DNA from: Acidobacteriota bacterium
GTDB lineage: Bacteria; Acidobacteriota; Terriglobia; Terriglobales; Acidobacteriaceae
Direction of reading: 5' to 3'
DNA: 25,825 bases
NCBI GenBank assembly: GCA_021778815.1
Contig: JAJYBW010000002.1
Location: 1 to 25,825 of the forward strand
Positions 16,786-25,825 of the stretch are shown one piece after another. The translations under genes were made by a program, and so were the position numbers. The notes under the pieces are model-generated. The model searched no databases, was not told the origin of the DNA, and was given only the letters and a program-made list of their open reading frames with translations. How positions within the stretch are numbered: position 1 is the first letter of the stretch; every line of letters starts with the position of its first letter.

Positions 16786-16812
16786 ACCAGTCAAAACTGT
16801 CGGCGGCGCGAA

Positions 16813-16830
16813 GCTTGCGCTGCCGCAAGC
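16813..16830 (+). terminator. Strong stem-loop between the porter and GH172 genes
   Basis: GCTTGCG at 16813-16819 pairs perfectly with CGCAAGC at 16824-16830 around a four-base loop. No T-run follows, so it is not a classic intrinsic terminator. It may protect the 3' end of the upstream mRNA or lower expression of the downstream gene. Confidence 0.4.
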
Positions 16831-16899
16831 CTCAACAGCAGGGTTCGGCTGAGTTCACCCGCAACACAGATTTTTTATCGTTCGCAATGGAGGACGTTT

Positions 16900-18066
16900 A
16901 TGAAGCGACTTGCCGTTGTCATCTCGATCATTGTAGGTATTACTGGCAGCGCATATGCGCAAAGTGCAAGCTGGCAGCCCGATCTGACCCGGCAGCAGAC
17001 CTATGTCCAACATCGCGCCTCCAGTTCCGATCCCACTGGCACCAATGCGGACTTCCGTGTGGTTGCTCCTGGCGCGACGTTGACGGTACTGGACGTCGAC
17101 GGTCCGGGCACCATCTCCCATATGTGGTTCACGATCAACGACGGTGAATCATACAACCTCAAGCGTATTGTCCTGCGCATGTATTGGGATGGAGAGCAGT
17201 CTCCAAGTGTCGAGACGCCTATCGGAGACTTTTTCGGCCTCGGGCTTGGGTACTACTACAACTGGCACTCCGAATTGCTCTCGGTGGGCAGCGTCCAGGC
17301 TTTGAACTGTTTTTTCCCGATGCCATTTCGGCACCATGCGCGCATTACGATTACGAACCAAGGGAAGCAGCCCATCGGCAGCTTTTACTACAACATCGAT
17401 TACCGCACGTATTCGCATCCACTCCCACCAGACAGTCTGTATTTTCACGCCGAGTACCGGCAGGCGCAGCCGAACCATGGCTGGACCGACAAGTGGGAGA
17501 CTAACCAGGATCCTCTGGTGAACGACAAGGCGAACCTCTACGGCAAAGGCAATTATGTATGGCTGGACGCCAAAGGCCACGGGCAATTCGTGGGCGTGAC
17601 CATGTCCGTGTTGCAGAACCAGGACATGTGGTGGGGCGAGGGCGACGACATGTTCTTCATCGATGGCGCAAGACGGCCATCCATAGCCGGAACCGGTACT
17701 GAGGACTATTTCCTCGGAGCATGGGATTTCGGTGGCAAGCCCTTCTCGTATCCGCTGTACGGAGCTCCGGTGGTAGGCAAAGAGGTTGCCGGGAGTCGGT
17801 CCAGCGTCTACCGTTTTCATCTCGATTCGCCGATCCCGTTCACGAAATCCATCCAGGCCACCATCGAGCATGGCAACGCGAACGATCGCTCCGACAACTA
17901 TTATTCCGTAGCATACTGGTATCAAGCCGAGCCGCATGAGCCGTTTCCTCCATTACCGCCTGTGGACCAAAGGCTGCCCCGGTTACAGTGCGTGGGTGGT
18001 CCCGGAAATAGTCATGGCCTGAACGACTCCAATTCCTATACCGGCATCTCTCAACATCCGCAGTAA
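16900..18066 (+). CDS. Secreted glycoside hydrolase family GH172 (DUF2961) protein
   Basis: This 388-residue protein has a signal peptide (MKRLAVVISIIVGITGSAYA-Q) and a GGAGG ribosome site. The body follows the DUF2961/GH172 pattern. It contains LDVDGPGTISHMWFTI, LRMYWDGEQSPSVETPIGDF, GLGYYYNW, QALNCFFPMPFRHHARITIT, FYYNIDYRTY, VGVTMSVLQN and DMWWGEGDDMFFIDG, then GTGTEDYFLGAWDF. Two Glu residues, E247 (WWGEGDD) and E268 (GTGTEDYF), are 21 residues apart. As I recall, this equals the spacing of the acid/base and nucleophile Glu pair described in the founding GH172 alpha-D-fructofuranosidase (270 and 291). Known GH172 members act on furanosides: difructose anhydride, alpha-D-fructofuranosides, and alpha-D-arabinofuranosides of mycobacterial arabinan. 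The adjacent pentose genes favour an arabinofuranosidase role (inference). It is located in the periplasm or outside the cell. Confidence 0.9.
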   Translation: MKRLAVVISIIVGITGSAYAQSASWQPDLTRQQTYVQHRASSSDPTGTNADFRVVAPGATLTVLDVDGPGTISHMWFTINDGESYNLKRIVLRMYWDGEQSPSVETPIGDFFGLGLGYYYNWHSELLSVGSVQALNCFFPMPFRHHARITITNQGKQPIGSFYYNIDYRTYSHPLPPDSLYFHAEYRQAQPNHGWTDKWETNQDPLVNDKANLYGKGNYVWLDAKGHGQFVGVTMSVLQNQDMWWGEGDDMFFIDGARRPSIAGTGTEDYFLGAWDFGGKPFSYPLYGAPVVGKEVAGSRSSVYRFHLDSPIPFTKSIQATIEHGNANDRSDNYYSVAYWYQAEPHEPFPPLPPVDQRLPRLQCVGGPGNSHGLNDSNSYTGISQHPQ

Positions 18067-18156
18067 ACCTTGGCGGGAGCTTCGATCATCGCGAGGAGCG
18101 TGCGCCCGTCGAATGATCACTGGGGGAATAGTTCTGGGGCAGGATGGAGGCAGTTC

Positions 18157-18297
18157 ATGAACATGCGTACGATGTTTCTGGCTTCGCTGATTTTCTCCGG
18201 TTGCCGCCTCTGTGCCACCACTCGGTTACAGGCCCCGAACGGTTCGATACGCTTGGATGTGAACATCGGGAGATTTCTAGAGCAGTTTCTGAAATAG
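18157..18297 (+). pseudogene. 5' fragment of a secreted protein gene, cut off at an island/IS junction
   Basis: A strong TGGAGG ribosome site precedes ATG 18157, which starts MNMRTMFLASLIFSGCRLCA and continues TTRLQAPNGSIRLDVNIG. This is a signal peptide followed by the 'LxSPDGxIxLxV' type opening seen in secreted glycoside hydrolases such as family GH97. The native sequence ends near 18268-18279. The next codons and the stop at 18295-18297 come from the insertion sequence. About 40 residues remain. The gene was probably the last member of the sugar operon. The GH97 idea is weak because only the first strand is left. Confidence 0.6.
18280..18291 (+). repeat. IS630 left terminal inverted repeat
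   Basis: GAGCAGTTTCTG, preceded by TA. It is the partner of 19294-19305 with one mismatch. Confidence 0.85.
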
Positions 18298-18337
18298 CGT
18301 AGACTCATCCTGGCGAGACTCTGCGGCGAGTGAATCG

Positions 18338-19308
18338 ATGGCGAAGCCATATGGGGATGATTTGCGCCGTAAGTTTCTGTTTGCTTACGATCAGGGCGAG
18401 GAGACGCTGGAGGAACTTGCGGATCGCTTCCTGGTAAGCGTGGGCTGGGCGAAGAAGATTTCCGCGCAACGGAAGCGCACCGGACAAGCTGAGCGGGTGC
18501 CGCATCGGCCCGGACGTAAATTGCGGGCCGGAACCGAGGCACAGCGTCAGGTGATGGATTGGGTGGCATCGAAGCCCGATCTGACGCTGGCCCAACTACA
18601 GGCCAGGTTGTACAGCGAGGCTGGCGTTTCGCTCAGTTTGGGGCGGATCTGGCATCTGTTGAAGAAGCTGGGGCTGCGGCTGAAAAAAAGTCACTCCACG
18701 CAGTCGAGCGGGACACCGAGGCCAACCTCAAGCGTCGTGAAGAGTTCGTTGCGCGCATCCAGTCGATCCCGCCGGAGCGGCTGATTTTTCTGGACGAGAG
18801 CGGCATCACTACCTCAATGACGCGGCTCTACGCGCGCGGCACGGGAGGCAAACGCATTCATGAGGCGACCCCTGGCGGACACTGGAAAATCATGACGATT
18901 CTGGGCGCCATGAGCCTGAACGGCATGGTCGCAACCATGACCATCGAAGAGCCCACCGACAGGGACATCTTTCTGGCCTACGTCGAACATCTGCTGGTCC
19001 CGGTCCTGAGGCCCGGCGACGTGGTGGTCATGGACAACCTCAGTGCGCACAAGGCACCTGCGGTTCGCACATGGATCGAACAAGCCGGTGCCGAGCTGCT
19101 CTATCTCCCGCCCTATTCTCCCGATCTGAACCCTATCGAGAAGGCTTGGGCAAAACTCAAACAACTGCTTCGCACCGCCAAGGCACGAACGAAAGAAACC
19201 CTCGATCAGGCCATCGCTGATGCTCTGCCATGCATCACGCCCGCCAATGCACAAGCTTGGTTCAGACTCCCCATCAACGGTTTTACAGTAAAACAGAAAA
19301 TGCTCTAG
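18338..19308 (+). CDS. IS630-family transposase, two frames joined by a -1 shift at an A7 run
   Basis: Frame A (18338-18784) encodes the DNA-binding half, with two helix-turn-helix-like units (AKPYGDDLRRKFLFAYDQGE, LEELADRFLVSVGWAKKISA, then LTLAQLQARLYSEAGVSLSL). Frame B carries the catalytic half up to 19308, with the DDE residues in LIFLDESG, VVVMDNLSAHKAP and LPPYSPDLNPIEKAWAKLKQ. The frames meet at the seven A's at 18683-18689 (LGLRLKK in frame A, KKSLHAVERDTEAN in frame B). A slip of one base back on AAA codons gives a continuous protein of about 322 residues, normal for the family. IS630-type elements with this kind of frameshift are known. The stop codon TAG at 19306-19308 uses the TA of the target duplication. 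The enzyme would cut and paste the IS into TA sites. Confidence 0.88.
19294..19305 (-). repeat. IS630 right terminal inverted repeat
   Basis: CAGAAAATGCTC, followed by TA. Its reverse complement GAGCATTTTCTG matches the left end at 11 of 12 bases. Confidence 0.85.
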
Positions 19309-19312
19309 CTGC

Positions 19313-20808
<1,496 letters not shown>

Positions 20809-20995
20809 AAAACTGCAATGATTGCTACGCGGAAGGGCGCGAGCGGGAACAATCCTGGCCGCTGACGCTTTCAAAAGTGTAACAGAATCGGAGCTTGCGG
20901 ACGGCCGCGAGGTTCGATCGCCACTGCGAGATTTGAGAGGCTTGCCGAGCAGGTCGGCCATGTAACAATAAAAGTGTCCCTCTACCAGGAAAACA

Positions 20996-23368
20996 ATGAA
21001 ATCTGCGTCCACTTCTGCGATTCCTAACCCGGCACAGATCACGCCGGAGCTGCTGGCCCAGCATGGCATTACGGCTGACGAATATCAGCGCATTCTGGAC
21101 GCGCTGGGTCGAGTTCCCAGCTTCACGGAGCTTGGCATTTATAGCGTGATGTGGAGCGAACACTGCTCCTATAAGTCTTCGCGCGTGCATTTGAAGCGTC
21201 TGCCGACCGAGAGCCAGCGCGTGGTGCAAGGCCCGGGAGAGAATGCCGGCATCATCGACGTTGGCGATGGCTGGGCCTGCGCTTTCAAGATTGAATCGCA
21301 CAATCACCCATCCTATATAGAGCCCTACCAAGGTGCGGCGACTGGCGTGGGTGGAATTTTGCGCGACATTTTTACCATGGGTGCGCGACCGCTGGCGGTG
21401 ATGGATTCGCTGCGATTTGGGCCGATCGTTTCAGAGGATGCTGGGAAGGCGGATGGAAAAAACTCGATCCCGACCGCTCTGCTGAATAAGAACCACCAGA
21501 TTCTGGAAGGCGTGGTCAGCGGCGTGGCCGGCTACGGCAATTGCTTTGGAGTGCCGAACCTGGGCGGCGAAACTCGCTTTGAACCCTGCTATTCCGGGAA
21601 CCCGCTGGTGAATGCGTTCGCGCTGGGCATGGTGCGCAAGGACGAGATTTTCTATGGCAAGGCGACGGGCGTCGGCAACCCCGTGCTATATGTAGGCGCG
21701 AAGACGGGACGCGACGGAATCCACGGCGCGACGATGGCCAGCGAGGAGTTCCACGAGGGCTCGGAACAGAAGCGGCCGAACGTGCAGATGGGTGATCCCT
21801 TCATGGAAAAGCTGCTGCTGGAAGCATGCCTGGAGGCGATGCAGACCGGCGCGATCGTTGGCATTCAGGACATGGGCGCGGCGGGATTGACGTCGTCTTC
21901 CTGCGAAATGGGCGGTCGCGGCGGAGTTGGCATTGAAATGGAGTTGGATCGCGTCCCGCAGCGCGAAACCGGCATGACGGCGTACGAGATGATGCTGTCG
22001 GAGTCGCAGGAGCGCATGCTGCTGGTGGCCGACAAGGGTCGCGAAGAGGAAGTGACGAGAGTCTTCGCGAAGTGGGGACTGGATGCGGTGACGGTGGGGA
22101 CGGTGATCGCGGAATCGCGATTGCGGATCTTCCATCACGGGGAATTGGTCGCGGATATTCCGAATGCGTCGTTGACGGATGAGGCGCCGCGCTATCATCG
22201 GCCGATTGGAACATGGAAAGCGCCGGTGCCGAGCGAACCTTCGGCGGAAATTTTGCAGCCACTGCAGGCGAAGCGCGACTTGACCGCTGACCTGAAGAAG
22301 CTGCTGGCGTCGTCAAATATCTGCGACAAGCGTTGGGTGTACGAGCAGTACGACACTATGGTGCAGACAAACACGGCGCAAGGACCAGGCGGGGAAGCTG
22401 GCGTGATGCGGCTGAAAGGCACGCAGCGTGGGTTGGCGATGGCGCTCGATGGCAACAGCCGCTGGTGCTATCTCGATCCGAAATTGGGTGCGGCGCATGC
22501 GGTGGCGGAAGCTGCGCGGAAAGTGGCTTGCACTGGGGCGACGCCGATTGCGGCAACGAACTGCCTGAACTTCGGCAACCCCGAGAAGCCGGAGATTATG
22601 GCGCAGCTTTCAAGCGCGATTGATGGCATTGCGGAGGCCTGCACTGCACTCGGTACTCCGATCACGGGCGGCAATGTTTCGCTCTACAACGAGACCAAAG
22701 GGGAAGCGATCTATCCTTCGCCGGTAGTTGGAATCGTTGGAATTCTGGAAGATGTTTCGAAGAGTGTGCCGGCGGATTTTCAGCGGGTGGGCGATGCGGT
22801 GTTGCTGCTGTGCGGGAAAGCAACTGTTGCAGAAAACGCCAGCTTGAAGGAATTCGGTTCGTCGGAATACGCGAAGGTTTTTCTGCATGCCTTGTGGGGT
22901 ACGCCGCCGGCGCTCTCGCTTCAGGCTGAGGCAGACCTGCACAAGTGCCTTGCGAAGCTGGCGGATGAAAAGTTGCTGCACTCTGCGCGCGATATTTCTG
23001 ATGGCGGAATTGCGGTTGCGTTGGCGGAAGGTTGTTTCGCTCATCAAGTTGGAGTGCGCGTGGAAGCTCCCGGAGGTTTGGCTGCAGTTCCGGCGTCATG
23101 CGCGCTATTCGCCGAACCTGCCAGCGAAGTGCTGATTTCCTGCTCACTTCAATCGGTAGAGAAGATCAAGAAAATCGTCGATGATGTCGGCTTCGTGACT
23201 GTGGTTCCGCTGGGATCGACGATTGCCGATCGGGTGGAGATCGTGGTGAATGGGCAGTCGCTGATTTCTGAATCGATTGCAAATCTTTTCGAGCCGTGGC
23301 GCCGTGGATTGCCGGATGCGCTGGAGTCTACATTTCATCGCGAAAGTTCCGCGATGGATCAGGCATAA
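20996..23368 (+). CDS. purL: Phosphoribosylformylglycinamidine synthase, large subunit
   Basis: This 790-residue protein is of the small PurL type (needs PurQ and PurS, which are not in the window). It converts FGAR, glutamine-derived ammonia and ATP to FGAM in purine synthesis in the cytoplasm. Visible motifs are YSVMWSEHCSYKSSRVHLKR (with the conserved His), GENAGIIDVGDGWACAFKIE, SHNHPSYIEPYQGAATGVGG, RDIFTMGARPLAVMDSLRFG, GIQDMGAAGLTSSSCEMGGR, a second synthase half from about residue 430 with MALDGNSRWCYLDP and TNCLNFGNPEKPEIM, and SARDISDGGIAVALAEG. A weak AGGA ribosome site precedes the ATG. The stop TAA shares one base with the purF start (TAATG). At 790 residues it is somewhat longer than the Bacillus protein. 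Confidence 0.97.
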   Translation: MKSASTSAIPNPAQITPELLAQHGITADEYQRILDALGRVPSFTELGIYSVMWSEHCSYKSSRVHLKRLPTESQRVVQGPGENAGIIDVGDGWACAFKIESHNHPSYIEPYQGAATGVGGILRDIFTMGARPLAVMDSLRFGPIVSEDAGKADGKNSIPTALLNKNHQILEGVVSGVAGYGNCFGVPNLGGETRFEPCYSGNPLVNAFALGMVRKDEIFYGKATGVGNPVLYVGAKTGRDGIHGATMASEEFHEGSEQKRPNVQMGDPFMEKLLLEACLEAMQTGAIVGIQDMGAAGLTSSSCEMGGRGGVGIEMELDRVPQRETGMTAYEMMLSESQERMLLVADKGREEEVTRVFAKWGLDAVTVGTVIAESRLRIFHHGELVADIPNASLTDEAPRYHRPIGTWKAPVPSEPSAEILQPLQAKRDLTADLKKLLASSNICDKRWVYEQYDTMVQTNTAQGPGGEAGVMRLKGTQRGLAMALDGNSRWCYLDPKLGAAHAVAEAARKVACTGATPIAATNCLNFGNPEKPEIMAQLSSAIDGIAEACTALGTPITGGNVSLYNETKGEAIYPSPVVGIVGILEDVSKSVPADFQRVGDAVLLLCGKATVAENASLKEFGSSEYAKVFLHALWGTPPALSLQAEADLHKCLAKLADEKLLHSARDISDGGIAVALAEGCFAHQVGVRVEAPGGLAAVPASCALFAEPASEVLISCSLQSVEKIKKIVDDVGFVTVVPLGSTIADRVEIVVNGQSLISESIANLFEPWRRGLPDALESTFHRESSAMDQA

Positions 23369-24843
23369 TGAACGCATACAAACCATCGATGGAACCAATG
23401 CCCATACCCGAGCATGACCCCACTCCATTCGACAAACTCCGCGAAGAATGCGGCGTCGTGGCCATTCACAACCATCCAGATGCCGCGCGCCAGGCGTATT
23501 TGGCTCTCTATTCTTTACAGCATCGCGGGCAGGAATCGGCGGGCATCGCCACGGCCGACTACGAAAATCTGTGGAACATCAAGGGCATGGGCCTGGTCGC
23601 GGAAATTTTTACGGACGATGTTCTGGCTAAGCTGCCGGGTTCCTTAGCCATCGGTCACACGCGCTATTCGACCACGGGAGATTCGGCGCTGTTGAATGCG
23701 CAGCCGATTCGGGTGGACTCCACCAAGGGGTTGATCGCGATTGCCCACAATGGAAACCTGGTGCATCTCGGCAACCTGCGCACGCAACTGGAGCGCGAAG
23801 GCGCTATTTTCCAGACCACCAGCGACTCGGAAATTATTGTGCAGTTGATCGCACACTCGAAAGAGCCGACGCTGATCGACGCTATCGCCGACTCCTTGCG
23901 CCAGGTAGAGGGAGCCTTCTCCATTGTGATGATGACGCGGGATCGCATCTTTGCCGCCCGCGATCCACGAGGGTTTCGTCCTCTTTCCATGGGGCGCATT
24001 GCGAACGCCGACGGCACGGATACGATTGTGTTTGCATCGGAGACCTGCGCCTTCGATCTGCTGCGTGCGACCTATGAGCGCGAAGTGAAGCCGGGCGAAC
24101 TCGTGATGGTTTCGCGCGAAGGCGTGACCTGCCGCCAATTTTCCACCGGACTTCCGCAGGCTAGTTGTGTGTTTGAGCATGTCTATTTTTCGCGCCCCGA
24201 CAGCAAAGTATTTGGCCGCTGGGTTCAGGAAAGCCGCGAAGAAATGGGGCGGCAACTGGCGCGCGAATCCGGTGTCGAGGCCGACCTGGTGGTGCCGGTG
24301 CCTGACTCCGGCGTGACGGCGGCCATTGGCTATGCGGCGGAGAGCGGGATTCCATTCCGATTTGGGCTGATTCGCAACCATTATGTGGGGCGAACTTTTA
24401 TTGAGCCGGAACAGCGGGTGCGCGATTTCGGAGTGAAGCTGAAACTGAATCCGGTGCGCAATCTGCTGGAAGGCAAGCGAGTGATATTGATCGATGACTC
24501 GATCATTCGCGGCACCACCAGCCGGAAGATTGTTCGCATGGTGCGCGGTGCCGGTGCGACTGAGGTTCACCTTCGCATCAGCTGTCCGCCGACGATATCT
24601 CCCTGCTTTTACGGCGTGGACACCCCCAGCAAACGCGAGTTGATTGCCGCCAATCAATCGGTGCAGGAAATTTGTGAATTTATTGAGGCGGATTCTCTGG
24701 CGTATCTGTCGCTTGACGGACTGCTGCAAGCCTGCGATGGGGCCGCCGGCAACCGGTACTGCACCGCTTGCTATACCGGCGTGTATCCAACGCAATGGGT
24801 CGATGTCGATTCCATTTTGCCCGCGCCTGCCGTTGAAGTATGA
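23368..24843 (+). CDS. purF: Amidophosphoribosyltransferase
   Basis: The protein catalyses the first committed step of purine synthesis, PRPP plus glutamine to phosphoribosylamine. I start it at ATG 23368, which overlaps the purL stop. The frame is open 24 codons further upstream, but that part lies inside purL. The first 27 residues are a propeptide, removed to expose the nucleophile C28 (LREECGVVAIHNHPD). Motifs include LYSLQHRGQESAGIA, GHTRYSTTGDSALLNAQP, IAHNGNLVHLGNLR, the PRPP site VILIDDSIIRGTTSRKIVRM, and four Cys placed like the [4Fe-4S] ligands of the Bacillus enzyme (ASCVFEHVYFSRPDS, SPCFYGVDTP, RYCTACYTG). This points to an iron-sulfur, propeptide-type enzyme. It has 491 residues. 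Its stop overlaps the next gene (ATGA). Confidence 0.97.
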   Translation: MNAYKPSMEPMPIPEHDPTPFDKLREECGVVAIHNHPDAARQAYLALYSLQHRGQESAGIATADYENLWNIKGMGLVAEIFTDDVLAKLPGSLAIGHTRYSTTGDSALLNAQPIRVDSTKGLIAIAHNGNLVHLGNLRTQLEREGAIFQTTSDSEIIVQLIAHSKEPTLIDAIADSLRQVEGAFSIVMMTRDRIFAARDPRGFRPLSMGRIANADGTDTIVFASETCAFDLLRATYEREVKPGELVMVSREGVTCRQFSTGLPQASCVFEHVYFSRPDSKVFGRWVQESREEMGRQLARESGVEADLVVPVPDSGVTAAIGYAAESGIPFRFGLIRNHYVGRTFIEPEQRVRDFGVKLKLNPVRNLLEGKRVILIDDSIIRGTTSRKIVRMVRGAGATEVHLRISCPPTISPCFYGVDTPSKRELIAANQSVQEICEFIEADSLAYLSLDGLLQACDGAAGNRYCTACYTGVYPTQWVDVDSILPAPAVEV

Positions 24844-25313
24844 ACGTCCGGATTCGCGAGTTTCAGCCCGGAGATGAAATTTCTTTCCGCGCGTTGAACG
24901 AAGCGTGGATTACTGCATCCTTTCATTTGGAAGATGAAGACATTGCGATCTTGGGCGATCCGCAACATCACATCCTGAGCTCTGGCGGCCATATCTATTT
25001 TGCAGCGCACCCCGAATCTGGCGAGGTTCTGGGATGCTGTGCGTTGCTGCCAATGGAGGACGGTTGCTTTGAAGTCGCCAAGATGGCGATGGCCGAACGG
25101 CACCGCGGGCAGGGGATCGGAAGACAAATGCTGCGCGGAACGATTGTCGCAGCTCGTGACTTGGGAGCGCGGCGACTCTATCTGGTGACGCATCATTCGC
25201 TGAAGAACGCCATCGGACTGTACGAGTCGGAAGGCTTTGTGCACCTTCGCCCGGAAGATGCACCGCCTTCACCGTACGCGCGCGCGACCGTTTTTATGGA
25301 GAAGTTTCTGTAG
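24840..25313 (+). CDS. GNAT-family N-acetyltransferase
   Basis: This 157-residue single-domain protein of the GNAT fold carries the acetyl-CoA binding motif A (VAKMAMAERHRGQGIGRQML, core RGQGIG) followed by RLYLVTHHSLKNAIGLYESE, the usual motif B (xxNxxAxxLYexxGF, here ending GFVHL). Its start overlaps the purF stop as ATGA, so it is translated with the purine genes. The acceptor substrate is unknown. The converging pirin-type gene ends 23 bases downstream, with no evident terminator hairpin between them. Confidence 0.92.
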   Translation: MNVRIREFQPGDEISFRALNEAWITASFHLEDEDIAILGDPQHHILSSGGHIYFAAHPESGEVLGCCALLPMEDGCFEVAKMAMAERHRGQGIGRQMLRGTIVAARDLGARRLYLVTHHSLKNAIGLYESEGFVHLRPEDAPPSPYARATVFMEKFL

Positions 25314-25336
25314 CCAATCGAGCGCCAGGATCGCGT

Positions 25337-25825
25337 TTATCCCAGGTCGAACAACAGGATTTCCGCATTGTCGGTTGCAACAATTTGTACCCAGCCCTCG
25401 TCGTCGATCGTCAGACCGTCGCCGGCGTGCAGCGCCTTGCCATTTACGGTCACCTCGCCGGCGGCCACCTGCACCCAGCCATGGTTGCCAGACAGGGTTT
25501 GATCGATGGTGGTTCCACCATCCAGCTTGCCCGCGTACACCTCAGCGTCGCTGCGGATCAAGAACGATCCATCGCGGCCATCGCGGGAAGCGATCAAGTG
25601 CAGATTGTTCGGTTGCGTCTCGATAGGAAAAGACTTCTGTTCGTATTTCGGATCGAGCCCATTGCGATTCGGCAGCAGCCAGATTTGCAGCATATGTGTT
25701 GTTTCCGTAGATGACGGATTGGCTTCGCTATGACGGATGCCGGTTCCGGCCGACATGAACTGGACGTCTCCGTGGCGAATGATGCCGCCGGATCCGAGCG
25801 AATCTTTATGGCCAAGCTCCCCGTT
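25337..25825 (-). CDS. Pirin-family cupin protein (partial, 5' end outside window)
   Basis: The minus-strand frame is open to the right edge, giving 162 residues from GELGHKDSLGSGGIIRHGDV onward. MSAGTGIRHSEANPSS and LQIWLLPN are the diagnostic pirin blocks around the first cupin, with a metal-ligand His and Glu, and HLIASRDGRDGSFLIRSDAE belongs to the second cupin. The N-terminus, with the first metal-binding His pair, lies outside. Pirins bind a metal and some are quercetin dioxygenases. The role here is unknown. It converges on the acetyltransferase gene. Confidence 0.92.
   Translation of the reverse strand, partial: NGELGHKDSLGSGGIIRHGDVQFMSAGTGIRHSEANPSSTETTHMLQIWLLPNRNGLDPKYEQKSFPIETQPNNLHLIASRDGRDGSFLIRSDAEVYAGKLDGGTTIDQTLSGNHGWVQVAAGEVTVNGKALHAGDGLTIDDEGWVQIVATDNAEILLFDLG

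Larger units (their letters stand above)
18280..19305 (+). mobile_element. IS630-type insertion sequence, 1026 bp, flanked by TA
   Basis: The ends GAGCAGTTTCTG (18280-18291) and CAGAAAATGCTC (19294-19305) are inverted repeats with 11 of 12 bases matching. Both sides are flanked by TA (18278-18279 and 19306-19307), the target duplication of the IS630/Tc1 superfamily. The element carries one transposase gene in two overlapping frames. Removing it and one TA would join the fragment at 18157 directly to the serine recombinase leader. Confidence 0.9.

Noticed and set aside
23296..23367. Upstream extension of purF by 24 codons
   Set aside because: It lies wholly inside the purL coding sequence. 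The ATG at 23368 overlaps the purL stop and gives a normal propeptide length.
23644..24795. 383-residue minus-strand ORF
   Set aside because: It is the antisense of purF. The long open frame comes from codon bias of the real gene.
25314..25336. Bidirectional terminator between the acetyltransferase and pirin genes
   Set aside because: The 23 bases show no convincing hairpin or T-run.

Overview
The window reads as a piece of a chromosome from an Acidobacteriota-like (Terriglobia-like) bacterium. The main pointers are a 1239-residue Oar-like TonB-dependent receptor with an N-terminal carboxypeptidase-regulatory-like domain, a secreted TPR protein directly behind it, and moderately high GC. There is no rRNA or other firm taxonomic marker, so this placement is inference.

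Region by region. (a) 1-1602, minus strand: an ArsR-type regulator, a possible tiny coupled ORF, and the 5' part of a TolC-type outer-membrane efflux gene that runs off the left edge. (b) About 1690-4090: a gene graveyard. It holds a minus-strand fragment of the CRISPR nuclease-helicase Cas3, the C-terminal end of a tyrosine recombinase, a decayed minus-strand ORF, a small membrane protein whose frame breaks at an A7 run, and an hsdM (type I DNA methyltransferase) pseudogene with two frameshifts and a stop. This looks like an old defence or integration island. (c) 4330-18279: a carbohydrate-utilisation locus. A secreted protein of unknown function diverges from a LacI-type regulator, followed by the TonB-dependent receptor, a TPR protein, a fucose/arabinose-isomerase-like protein, a ribulokinase-like FGGY kinase, an MFS sugar porter, a secreted GH172 (DUF2961) glycosidase, and the cut-off start of another secreted protein. 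(d) 18280-20808: an IS630-type insertion sequence inserted five bases upstream of a serine recombinase gene. The 3' end of that recombinase gene is made of the antisense strand of a tRNA-Pro(CGG) gene. (e) 20996-25825: core genes purL, purF and a GNAT acetyltransferase in a tight run, then a converging pirin-family gene cut by the right edge.

How the sugar genes may work together (inference): the receptor imports oligosaccharide across the outer membrane, GH172 releases a furanosidic sugar, the MFS porter takes up the monosaccharide, the isomerase makes a ketopentose and the FGGY kinase phosphorylates it. GH172 is known to include exo-D-arabinofuranosidases, L-fucose isomerases often act on D-arabinose to give D-ribulose, and FGGY kinases phosphorylate ribulose. 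The set therefore fits use of D-arabinofuranose-containing glycans such as actinobacterial arabinan. The LacI-type regulator probably controls it through near-identical TTTAAACGTTTAA-type palindromes, one in front of the secreted protein and one in front of the receptor.
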